Source: Tubulanus polymorphus
Lineage: Eukaryota; Nemertea; Palaeonemertea; Tubulaniformes; Tubulanidae
Direction: 5' to 3'
Assembly (NCBI RefSeq): GCF_964204645.1
Contig: NC_134030.1
Span: 12,210,278 to 12,274,277 of the forward strand
DNA: 64,000 nucleotides
Made by a program: the position numbers and the translations under genes. Of the stretch, positions 23,673 through 35,200 are shown one piece after another. The notes under the pieces are model-generated. The model made no database searches, was not told where the DNA came from, and was given only the letters and a program-made list of their open reading frames with translations. The first letter of the stretch is position 1. Each line of letters begins with the position of its first letter.

Positions 23673-25245
23673 TAGGGTTTTCTGTTATTTCACAGAAAAC
23701 CCTATTGATATCCGCGTGATTATTAGGGTTTTCTGTTATTTCACAGAAAACCCTATTGATATCCGCGTGATTATTATTATTATTATTTTCTTCCACACTA
23801 TTTTTACCAAAAGAACATAGGCTATGTTACCTTACCGCTGTTTCATATACAATCCATATAATATCGTTCAGCTCACTGAGATCTACAAATAGCCCGCGTG
23901 TTTTTTCACGAATCATCGTTACAAAAGCGCTGTCGGGCCGTAAACATCGAAAATTTAGCTCCATTCAATGGGGCGACATGTTTTTCGAGTCGTCATCCCG
24001 AAATCAACCCGCAGGCCGACGGTCACTTCGATTATAATTTCAAGTATAAATGAACTAATTTATTGCCGCAGACTTCACATTCAGTCGCGGTCTTCAAACA
24101 GTGATTTTAACAATAGCCCATTTTCCTCATCAAATCATATTACCGATACACTGGAAATTTACCACTTTAGATTATAAAAGCACTGTCGAGCCGTTAACAT
24201 CGACGAATCGACGTGTGTTACTACATCGTCGTTCCGGGGATCAGCTGCGAGTTTCTTCTCATCATGAGAATCAAATCGAGTACAAATTAATTCATTACTA
24301 CCGGTGATTTGGCTGCGGGCGTCATGCAATTAGTTTAGCAATACCTATTTTTCTTTACCAAATTAACCGTGTATTTACTAAGATAAATCATAAGTGTACC
24401 GGGGAGTCGTAGGCCTAAACTAAACACGCCGAAGAGATATAGCGGAGAAAAGCTGTTATGTCGACGAGGTATCAAAATAAAGAAATATATTACTTTATTC
24501 GGCCGCGGGCTTCAACCTCTATATCAATACCATCAATACTCTATATGTCCTACAGTACATACCGATCATTGTCAAATCCACAAGGTATTCACTAAATACA
24601 AGTATACAACACACTCCTATCCGTATGCTGGACTCACACTTGACATTCGGAGTAAGCGTTCGCTGTGGAGGAAAGGAGATCGTTCGCTGTGTCACTTGAA
24701 GTGTTTATCGAGTTTTACACGACCTTAAGGCTTTAGTATGGTGGCTGATAAGATAAAAAAACACGAATATGCAAATGAGAGCGACATTACGACAAAACGA
24801 CAAAACTAAAATAACGCGAGAAAACAATGATTTTGATTTTGTCGCCCGCGAAAAATTCAATATTTTGGTTTTGTCGCCCGCGAAAAATTCAATATTTTGG
24901 TTTTATTGCCCACAACAATTCATTACTTTGGTTTTATCGCCAGCGACAATTCATTATTTTGGTTTTGTCGCCCGCGACAATCCTTCTTTTTAGTTTTGTC
25001 GCCTGCGACAATTCATTATTTTGGTTTTATATTTTGTTTTTGTCGCCCGCGACAATTTTTTTTTTTGGTTTTGTCGCCCGCGACAATTCAATATTTTGGT
25101 TTTATCGCTTGCGATAATTCATTAGGGTTTTCTGACTTTCGTCGAAAACCCTCTTGAAATTCTGTTGACTATTATTAGGGTTATCTGACTTTCGTCAAAA
25201 ACCCTCTTGAAATTCTGTTGATTATTATTATTATTATATATTTTC
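23673..25245. repeat. Hairpin-cassette element with internal minisatellite
   Basis: The left end has two 51-bp units (23673-23723, 23724-23774), each with perfect 11-bp arms AGGGTTTTCTG / CAGAAAACCCT, then (ATT)n and TTTTCTTCC. The right end has two related 53-bp units (25123-25175, 25176-25228) with arms AGGGTTTTC / GAAAACCCT, then (ATT)n and TTTTCCGCC. A minisatellite lies just before the right end. The layout recalls the pearl/HINE (Helitron-like) elements known from bivalves; the family link is an inference. Confidence 0.65.
24837..25122. repeat. Minisatellite of about 32-37 bp units with palindromic core
   Basis: About eight units of the type TTTTGTCGCCCGCGACAATT plus CATTATTTTGG. Most carry the inverted core TTGTCGC-NN-GCGACAA. 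One unit (25102-25117) has changed both arms to TTATCGC and GCGATAA and so keeps its pairing. Confidence 0.85.
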
Positions 25246-25635
25246 CGCCGATTTCGTCAAATAAAATTCATCTTCATTCAGATTCGGCAACTGACAGCTT
25301 CGAAACGGAATGTATAAGTTTATACTGTAATAACGGTCTCTCTTAACCAACAGATTGTCTGAATGTACTTTCCATCCTATTTGAAACTTAAAATTACTTA
25401 TAAGGTTACTGTAAATAAAGAATTGAATTGAATTGTTAGACAACAAGCACTGGCGAAATAACAGTTTTTGACGTCATTTAGTAAGTAAATAAAGGAGGGC
25501 TCCGAGAATTTCCAAATCACGGGGGACTATACTGGGGTTAGACCACTCAACCAAAAAGAGGATTGCTCCGATAATATCCAAATCATCTCATTTTAATTTT
25601 TTCCATCGAATACCCGTTAATTAATTTTTCCTTTC

Positions 25636-26387
25636 GATCACATGCATCCAGAAAACCGGTTATCGCTGCTTTGAAACTGTTGTTGTTTTGTTAGTTCTTG
25701 GAAGTCATGCACCTCCTGTGACATATCTACAAAAAGTTTATACCGTTCTTGTTCGTATTTCTTACATGACATAATAAAGTGAAATTCATCTTCAACGCAT
25801 GCTTCAGGTCTACAAAAGTTACATACGCGTTCCTCAACCCTTTTACCCCTAAACCGACCCAATTCTATTTCCAAACCCAGGACACCACACCTTAGCTGTG
25901 CTAATAAGCTTCTCTTCTTTCAATACACCTTAGTGCGTACTTCATATCAACTCATTGTAAATTATCTATAAAATTAGTATTTAGACCGAGGCTTCGACAT
26001 AAGTTACCAAAATCTCGGAACCAACCAATATTCAAATCACGTAATTGGAGAAATATACATTTAGTGAGTCTATCATCCGCCATAGCGATAAGTCTATTCC
26101 AAAGACAGAAAATTTCAAAATCACGCTTATACTTAGCTGGATACCATCCAAAGTCACCCTGCATTGCCGCAATGGGGGTTAATGACCTCACACCAAGAAA
26201 AAATCTAATGGCTCTAGTTTGCACCCTTTCTATCAGTTTATTATTCTTTAAACCCCTCACACCGGCTCCGTAACTAAGTTTAGGGTCCACAAATGATTCA
26301 TATAGTTTAGTGAACGTTTTATAAGCGATATCATACTGTGATTTTAACTTATACATTAATTTCCCTTTTTCATGTAACAATGTACGA
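25636..26387 (-). pseudogene. Non-LTR retrotransposon (LINE) ORF2 3' end
   Basis: The minus-strand frame 25952-26380 has FTKLYESFVDPKLSYGAGV, RVQTRAIRFFLGVRSLTPIA and WYPAKYKRDFEIFCLWNRL, the C-terminal region after the reverse transcriptase in CR1/jockey-like LINEs. After a break, SLLAQLRCGVLGLEIELGRF and CNFCRPEACVEDEFHFIMSC (25638-25920) give the terminal Cys/His motif. Upstream coding continues as far as 26507 with stops. It is 5' truncated, as LINE copies usually are. No target duplication was determined. Confidence 0.8.
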
Positions 26388-26504
26388 CAACACCGATCTC
26401 TTAGCTCTTTAACAAGTAATCAGTTCAAGGTTCGATTAATTCTACTACAGAAATACAAAACCACCAAGCAAGCTTCCAGTACAACCATGTCAGCTAACCC
26501 ATTT

Positions 26505-27200
26505 TTAGGCCAGCCGTAGGCTGAGCCTATTACTATACAAATGGAGCGAATTTAAATGACATGGTTTCCACACAAAAGGCTTTTTTGCTTGCCAAGTGAG
26601 GGCATATTTGAACAAATCACGTATTTAAGCGTAATCCGTTCTCGGAATCGTAGCGAGCAGAATTTTGAAATAGGGTCTCATAAAAATGTTTTCTGCATTT
26701 TTCACGAAAGTTAAATCGGGAAAATTTCAATTTTTATCAGCCAATCAGGAAGTTGTGTCTTCCCTGTGATTGGTTTATCTGAAAATATCAGCAGCTGTTC
26801 ACGTGAATTATCGCGATTTCATTACTGGCGCTTTTGCGCATGACGTCATGTATCAACACGCGACAATACTTCCGCGTTCGCTACGTGTTCGCTGATTGGC
26901 CCATTTACTGGGAAATTCCACAGAAGCCTAATGTGGTTTGTTACAAGCGCTGTGATTGGCCCGACCCGATTCTGGCATGGCTTTAGCTTAGTGGGTTCCA
27001 ATCCCTTGACGGGTGAAGATGATGGATCCTATCAATATCTATTGAAACTAATAAGTTTCCCGGTTGGGCAGCCGCGGATATCTACCGGAAGTATTCGGGT
27101 TCGATATTTCGAGGTTTCTTTGAATTTTGGAGTGATATTGAAATCCAGTAAATACCGACGGTAGATTGTGAAAACCCATTGCATGATATTTGTATTACTT
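26505..27200 (+). repeat. Dispersed repeat with CCAAT boxes and a CRE
   Basis: 26505-26830 matches 11485-11850. 26880-27060 matches 40680-40870 (TCGCTGATTGG, CAGAAGCCT, TTACAAGC, CTGTGATTGG, AATCCCTTGA). The stretch has three TGATTGG (inverted CCAAT) sites and a perfect TGACGTCA at 26841-26848, so it is promoter-like in composition. No coding region follows directly. Confidence 0.6.
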
Positions 27201-28450
27201 AATCAACGAAAAGCGTCGGGGCCGCGCCAGGAGTTTTCGTGATTCAAGTAGCACAATAGCCTACTTCTTCGTGTTCGTCCACCTCAATTTTCACTCCGCC
27301 GATCTCTGACACGGCTCTGTCCCCGTCGGCGCTGTGATTGCACTTTCGTATCACCGAAATTTTTTATTTCTTTATCAGGGAGGTCTGGAGAATAAAAAAG
27401 TCAAAATTTGGATATCACATAGGCCTGATTTCATTGAATAAGTCGACCATGGTCGTTACGTTTCCGTACTTATTACCACCTAAAACCGTCTGAACAATTT
27501 TGTCACAACCAACATTTCGTTTACAGAAATCAGGTGTTCACGTGAACCCGCGGTATCGTCTACTGTTTTACTTCCGGGTTTTATTTCAAGATTTAAAATT
27601 GTATTTCAAGATCGATTTCTATGAAATCTTTAGTTGATTTGGTGTTTGGGAGGAATTTTTATTTGCTCTACAGAACATTCATCCTTGACAATTGCGCAAG
27701 GTTCGCGAAAAAAATGGTTTTACTAAATCGGGTGTATGACCTTGATATGCTAATTAGCCATGTGCCCGAATTGCAAATTCAATCAAATTTTATTCTGCCA
27801 AAAAAATATTAAATACAATTCGCTTTCCAAGAGTTAATGGTATGCTGCATGGAACAAAGTTGTTTTGAGATGGGTCTTGAAGCTATTGAGATCGAGAGAT
27901 AACCATCTAGATAGTTCGTGAGAGTTCCAAAGTTTTGAAGAGGCTTCAAGGTAATGTCTTGATATTTGGTTTATACGTGTATCTACCCTAGACACATCTT
28001 CAGGCCAAAAACTGGCCCTGTCAGATTCAAGATGGCCGACTGGCAGCCATTGTTGTTCGCCAAAATCAGCACTTTTTACACATTTTTGAAGTTTTCGAGG
28101 GAAATTTTGAAGACACTTTTATCAATAACCTTGATCATTCGTATATATTTGTTTCCCCCGAGGGCCCATCGGCATGAGAAATTGGGTCGATCGGACTCAA
28201 GATGGCCGTACTGTGACCTTTTTTGTTCCCAAAAATGTCAATTTTGGCCTGAATTCTGAGTACTGTAGCTTTCTAATGGTGTGCCATGTTTCATTGCAAT
28301 TTGTAATGGGTATTCTTTGGAAAGGGATCTTTTATATCCGAGAGGGTATTTTTGACCAGGCAATTATGACGCACTTGGCGGCCATCTTTGAGTCATCAGT
28401 ACTCATTCGTAGGTGGAAAAAAGTTTTTCCACATCATAATTGATACTTAA
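27201..28450. other. No gene seen; two weak repeats with CAAGATGGCCG
   Basis: Non-coding. CAAGATGGCCG occurs at about 28029 and 28198 in two diverged copies of a longer segment. Confidence 0.45.
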
Positions 28451-28758
28451 GCATATTTTGCTACTATAATCAATTGGAAAGTTGTAGCTCATGACATGTT
28501 TTATGATCGAGGTGAGTTTCAAGCTCATTGGTTATTGTTTATGGCCACCAGGGGGCGTTGAACAATACAATAACTTAGTATATCTATATTACATTCGTAC
28601 CTATGCATATTTTGCTACCACAATCAATTGGAAAGTTGTAGCTCATGACATGGTCTATGATCTTGGTGAGTTTCAAGCTCATTGGTTTTTGTATATGGCC
28701 ACCAGGGGCGTTGAACAATACAATAACTTAGTATTTCTATATTACATTCGTTCCTGCT
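28451..28758. repeat. 154-bp tandem duplication
   Basis: Units begin at 28451 and 28605 (GCATATTTTGCTAC, CAATTGGAAAGTTGTAGCTC, ATGGCCACCAGGGG, CAATACAATAACTTAGTAT). They differ at a few positions. Confidence 0.85.
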
Positions 28759-28896
28759 GTCTGTGTTAACACACGATTTTACTATGTAAATGATATTGAG
28801 CAGGGAGTGTATATTGATAAATATAACCCACAGATTACATCATTTATAAAAAGCAAATCTGACAGGCTGGCCATTGTGCCCCTTGGGGCTCTTGTT
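28745..28896 (+). repeat. Dispersed repeat, second copy of 8580-8757
   Basis: It ends in the same GCCCCTTGGGGCTCTTGTT terminus, 54 bp before the RPE exon. Confidence 0.75.
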
Positions 28897-28950
28897 AGAA
28901 TTTCTTTCTTGTTTCATATTATAATTATATCATTTTGATTATTTTGATTA

Positions 28951-29209
28951 GGTGCCCAATATGGCTTCCAACTTGAGCAACACTTTCAGGGCAAAAATCG
29001 GTCCGTCAATTTTAAACTCAGATTTGTCAAGTCTTGGTGATGAATGTCAACGGATGCTTAATGCAGGTGCAGATTATCTTCACTTAGATGTCATGGACGG
29101 ACACTTTGTACCAAATCTAACTTTTGGGCATCCCGTTGTAAAATGTCTGCGTCCAAAATTTCCTGGCGTCTTTTTTGATATGCACATGATGGTTTTGAAT
29201 CCAGAAAAA
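28951..29209 (+). CDS. RPE: RPE exon with start codon
   Basis: ATG at 28961, 83 codons, donor GTAAGTG. TTTTGATTAG just before 28951 looks like a 3' splice site, so a separate 5'-UTR exon upstream is likely; I could not find it. An in-frame GTG at 28952 is not the start. Confidence 0.93.
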
Positions 29210-32200
29210 GTAAGTGTACTATTAAGTATTATTAGAGTGAAACCAATGGAAACCATAAGTGATTATTTTAGCCCAGAACTTCAAAGGTTTTGATTTCTTA
29301 GCCACGGAATTTAGTCAGCCCTTTTGAAAATTATGTGGCATATGCCCATGCCCATGGCAACCATGTGACATCTCAGTAATTTTGATAACCCTGGACTCAA
29401 ACCCCTGATCTATAAGTTGCCAGTCTAGTGCTCTATTAAATGGGTCATTGTGACTGTATGAATCTTGCACTGTAAAATTGTTTTGACACAATGATTGAAA
29501 TTCCTGCTCACTGATTGGATGATTTTTTGTTTGCCTCCATTTGCCCCCCCCCCCCCATAAATATTTTAGCCATTCGATTAGTTCACACAAGTATTGACAA
29601 GCACACCAAATTTCAAGGCCCATTATTCCTCCATAGTAGTAGCGTCAAATTATTATACAGATTATCATTGAATTTTCTTTTAGTGGATTGAAGAAATGCA
29701 AAAAGCTGGAGCTGACCAATACACATTCCATATAGAAGCAACTCAGGACCCTAAGGAATGCATACGAAAAATCAAAGAAGCTGGAATGAAGGTAATTGGA
29801 ACCCTATACTTGTTCAGCAGACTATGCCTTCTAGCGGCAACAGAGTCACCCACATTAATTTCCGTGTTAGGCAGTGTCTGTTTTGGCCCTGTTTTCTCTG
29901 TGCAAATGCCATCACCAAATAAGATCTCAGTAGATGTTCACCTAGGCAATCGTGAGGAGTGTGAACTACAACTTCTCAGGGCTTCCTTAGATTTGGATCG
30001 TTACAAGTCACCTTGTCAGTGAAATATCGAATAGGAGTAACCCAGGGCTCGTACTTATACAGAAAGGTTGTTCCTTTAAGCCAAAGATCAAGATGATGGG
30101 GTTGTTTAGTTGAGATTTCCCTAAAGGCGTCATCAAGCATTGAGGTGGTTCCCCGGCTCAAGTCCGCCCATAAGTTCGACACAGTTTGTTACATGTGTAT
30201 GCAAACGCGTATGTTCATTTGATATATAGCACAGCACAACACTATCGTACTATCAGTCCAGCAAATTTAGTGAACTTAAGATCGATTTCTCAAACTAACA
30301 TAGAGTACATTTGAACCAACATGCAGCAAGTTCGTGGGAGGAATTGTCAGCTTCCTAATAGGTGCAACTCAAGATTTACTGAGTATCAATGAGCTCATTT
30401 ATCCTTATTGTCCTCATTTATCAGGCCATACATTCAACGAATGAGGCTGCATGGTACACTGGCTCAAGCCGCTAAAATAATGTAGTTTGCGAACTGATAA
30501 CTTGTCAAAACCCTTTAGCTTGAGACTTCTGTGAATCTAAACGTTGACAAGTGAATTAAGTCTCAAAGCCAATATTTCAACCAAAGTCTGCGCATTGAAT
30601 GGGCGTTAACTTGACCCCATTCTGATGTATTTTAGCAGAGCTTCTGCAAGATATCTTATGCTGGAAGGATTAGTTGGGCCACGAATCCCATCGAGTCGAA
30701 CATGAAGTTTGCAAATGAGGGTATGTTTCGAAAAATTTGCAGGATATCTATCACCTTATTACCATTGGTGAAACACTTTTCCGTATTGTAACAATATATA
30801 GTGAATCTGAACACTAATATACGAGAAAGAAGAAGTCCGAAAATTTTCCTATATCCTAATAGTCTTCAATAATCTTCAGGTTTGCAAATGAGGGTATGTT
30901 TCGAAAAATTTGCAGGCTTATCTATCACCTTATTACCATTGGTGAAACACTTTTCCGTATTGTAACGATATATAGTGAATCTGAACACTAATAAACGAGA
31001 AAGAAGAAGTCCGAAAATTTTCCTATATCCTAATAGTCTTCAATAATCTTCACGAAGATCTTCGTCGAATCAATAAATTTTTAAGTTGAGGGAAACTTTT
31101 CAGACTTCGTCTTTCTCGATTAGTGTGGGATCTTCTATTTATCTGTCACCTGTTCGTCCATATGATGCCAAATGTTCTGCTGAGTAGCAGAGAGCTGTGA
31201 TCATGTTAACTCACTGCATATTGACCTGTTTGTTACATCTATCGGAAAGTTGTCTGTTGGTGGTTCTAACTTGGCACCTTAGAGCACTAGAGGCAGTCGT
31301 CAACATCAATGTTGCACAAAATCATATCAATCACCTTGTCAAAGTTGTGGATATTGTCATTGGCCGTGACAGTTGCACAACTTTGCTGATATACAACCGC
31401 ACCTCCCTCTGCATAATACATAACATATTTTTGACCGAATTTTAGCCCGGCTTAAAATAAATATTGTGACTTCCTCAGACCACCAATCTTTTTAAAACAT
31501 GTAATTTGACAACAGGAAAAAGGGCGTTCAGCATCAGTAAAACAATGTTTAATTACATGCATTAATTTCCCATGCGTCTGGGTAATCGCCTACTGTTCTG
31601 TTTTATTATATAGACTAGCTGACACCCCTCAAATGGATGGCTTTTTTTGCCGCATGGGTCCATTGGTTGCAAGCAACCCCTTCCCCCTTCACATAAACCA
31701 GAGTTCTGCTATTTTTTTCGTATGAAATACATTCACTTTGATTGGCTGGAGAGTGCATCTAAATGCTTCAAATGTTTAGAATCCTTGGACCAATCACCCT
31801 CAGTAATCTGTCTGTGGTCTAATTTCTCTATCTTATATTACAAAGCTTATCTAATTATAACCACCAATGATTAAGTAACTCATTAGTGTCATTATGCCCC
31901 CAGTGCCATTCTGAGTCAAGATTAGATATCATTACAAACAGAGATGATTATTTTCCGCCATTTTTATATGGCCTTTCTGAATATAAAAAATTACCACCAA
32001 TGATTACCGTATTTTCCGGCTCGGCCAATAAGCCGAGGGCAGTTTTTTAACCTAAAATACATTGATTTATCAATGCTTTGCCCAATAAGCTGCGGCCCTA
32101 CATCAGGGATTTTAATTCAGTGTGAGTGCGCAGTGTATACTATCATTGCGGAGTCACTGCTATATATAGACTTGCTCACCTATATTTGCACACATGGGGC

Positions 32201-35200
32201 TGACTGCTGACGCACGTATATACAAATGTACTGGCGCTGCACTATTAGATTGCCACTGTGAGGTGATGAAATAGTTCTGAATAGATTATTGATAGTAGAT
32301 AATGACCTCAAATAAATATGGAACACTCATTGATTTTGATGATCTTCAGGAGCAATACAGTGACATGGTTCAGAGAGTAATTATTTAGGTGAGATCGTAT
32401 CTGTCCAATAAGCCGATCACAATATTTTGGGTAAAAATCTGAGTTAGAAGATTGGCTTATTAGCCGGAAAATAAGGTAGGTCACTAACTAACTATGCATT
32501 GCCCCCCCCCCTTACAGAAGTAGCATATGGGCAATGGAGCCTTTCTGTGAGGCTGTATATGGGCGTCCAATCACTAGAATATCGCTAAATCAAATCATAT
32601 GATTTATGATACAAAGATTTAATGAATGAATATCTCAACCAAAACATCAGAAATTCACAACTGAAGCACAATTCAGCGTGAGACAACTATGTCATGTACT
32701 GTTGTGATGTTGTGTTGTGCAACCTTAGTCGGTCAGTAAATTACTATATACATGAAGTATGGTATTTAAGTGGCTTTAAGTGAATATTGTGATCTTTTGG
32801 GACCGCCAATCTTTTTATAACATGTAACTTGACAATGAGAAATACTGGCATTAAGGGTCGGTAAAAGGACATTTAAGTACACGCATAAATTTCCTTACAA
32901 TGCGTCGCGGTGAATACTGTTTGTTCTGCTTTATTGTATGGACTAGCAATATACCCGTCCGCCAAGACGGGTAGAATATAATAAATCACTAAGGTGCGGA
33001 AAAAAAATAAGATATTTATTTATCGATATGAAATCTACACTATAAGTCAGGCATTAGAAACAAATATCAAAGAAGAGAAAAAGTATAACAATACTGTATT
33101 TTCCGGCCAATAAGCCGATTTTCTAGCTTCAGATTTTTACCCAAAATATCGTGATTGGCTTATTGGGCGGATACGATCTGACATAAAAAATCACTTCCTC
33201 ATCTATGCCACTCTAATGCTCTCAATGATCGTCAAAATCAAGAAAAGTGGTCGATATTTATTTGAGGTCATTATTTACTACCAATTATAATCTATTTTGA
33301 ACTATTTTATTTTTACTTTGATTGTTCCATCACCGCACAGCGGCAATGGTATACATTTATATAACGCGCGAGTTCATCGTACTACCACGTGTCAGTTCAT
33401 ACATTAGTATATATGCAAATCAGCAGTGAGCCACGTACTGCGTGTATGGCTGTGTGTATAGTAATCAGCTGAGTGAGTCTATATATAGCACAGTCACTCG
33501 GCGATGATAGTATACAAAGCACTCTCACACATCGGCGGGCGCTACTGTCAGCCTCGGCTTATTGGGCGAAGCTTTATGAAATCCATGTATTTTAGGCTAA
33601 AAAACTGCCCTCGGCTTATTGGCCGAGTCGGCTTATTGGCCGGAAAATACGGTATTTCGCTATAAACTATGTTTTTGGTTTGTTTTTGAGGGGTGAGTAC
33701 TGTAACACGATCAATACAGTAATTCGAATATAGCGGAAACTCAAACACTGAAAACTTAAACACCGGACACTGTTTCTCAACAACGTGCAGATACGGCCGT
33801 ACATTGGCATATTTTTCCTAAGAGTATTTAGACATCAAATGTTTTTCCTAGAACAAGTTTAATTATTTTAAAGTGCCGTTTTAGTCTACATAGGGAAACG
33901 TTTTCTTCACTCAACAAGAACCACCACCAAATAAAAATCACCATCAAACGTAACCAACTCAATCTTTTTGTATGAAAATTTGTTTATTTTATCGTAACTT
34001 CTCAAAAACAACTCATTTTTTTATTAATATTGTTCAACAAATTCATTCTATCATAAATGCACAAACGAACGTAATGCGCGAACTGCACTTTTATAAGTTA
34101 GTGCGATCACATGAAAGTGATGATTTAATTGTTAGAAAGTTTTGTGCAATCTATGAATTCAAAAATGTGTTTTTAATTTGTCTTGATGATTTGAAGTCAT
34201 GTTGTGTTGCACGTCCATGCTAACTGTAAGAGAAGTAGGAGAAAAAGTTCGATATTTTCTTCTAATAAAAGCTGTATCTAAGTGATAATAGGTTCTCTGT
34301 GGTTTTGAGCTTGTAGTGAGGACACCGGTATGGGGGTGCGTAAAAGTTTGGAAGCCCCACTGTCTAACAATTAAATCATCACTTTATGCGAAAATCCTTT
34401 TCCACATCCATAACATTTACGGATAAGACCTTGCTAAAATGTCAATGCAAGTTCATTTATATTTGAGTTAAGGGATGCTGATGGAGGCTGCACTTTGTTT
34501 TTCACTGATCTTCTCTGAATATTTCCTTTTGTGCCACATGACTGAATATTTATATCGGTTGTAGCTATTCTAAAATTGTTAGTTTTTTTCTTTAAAGATT
34601 TATGCCATCTTAAGTAATTTTCTAATAATCGTTTAGCCTTTTCGGCAGCTGCAATGGTATGTGAACATATAGAATGGTAGGAATAAGATTTACAAGTACA
34701 CAAACATTTCCCGCTTACTGTGCATAGGTTAACATTGTTATTGAAAACAGAACTCTCGCTAATTATACTATATTTCAATACAAGATGGAGCAATGGCAAT
34801 TGAATTATTTGAAGTCATTAAATTATCTGCTTTCTGCCACATGGACAATAACAGGCTCTCAGAAATATGAAGTCCAAACTTTTATTTTGCATCATTAGCT
34901 GAAATACTCAAATTAGGAGTGGGAACATTTATGAGGGGTGTATTATTAAGGTTATATAGAGCATGCATTGTCTGAGTTTGACTCATAGATAAATGCTCAA
35001 TGCATTTAGGATGAGTCAATTTAAATAGGTCTTTACACAAAATATGTTTGAATTCCTCTCTCACAGAAAATCTATCAGAAGTACCAGCATATGCACGATA
35101 AAGCTCTTCTCTTTCGCTGACTATCATTTTTTTCAATGACTGGATGAATGCACAGAGTCTATACTCACGATTTTGCATCCAATTTCTTATCCGTGAATTT

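Noticed and set aside
23673-25228. CRISPR-like array (repeated palindromes)
   Set aside because: Only two units per cluster, no unique spacers, and eukaryotic context; it is a hairpin repeat.
28952-28960. Alternative GTG start for RPE
   Set aside because: Nuclear animal genes start at AUG. ATG at 28961 is nine bases on, and the region before it looks like a splice acceptor.
29792-30022. Extension of RPE exon 2 as an open frame to 30022
   Set aside because: RPE similarity ends at the GTAATTG donor, and the next residues of the enzyme start exactly at the 60632 acceptor.
33972-34223. 83-codon plus-strand frame
   Set aside because: AT-rich codons and no motif; likely chance.
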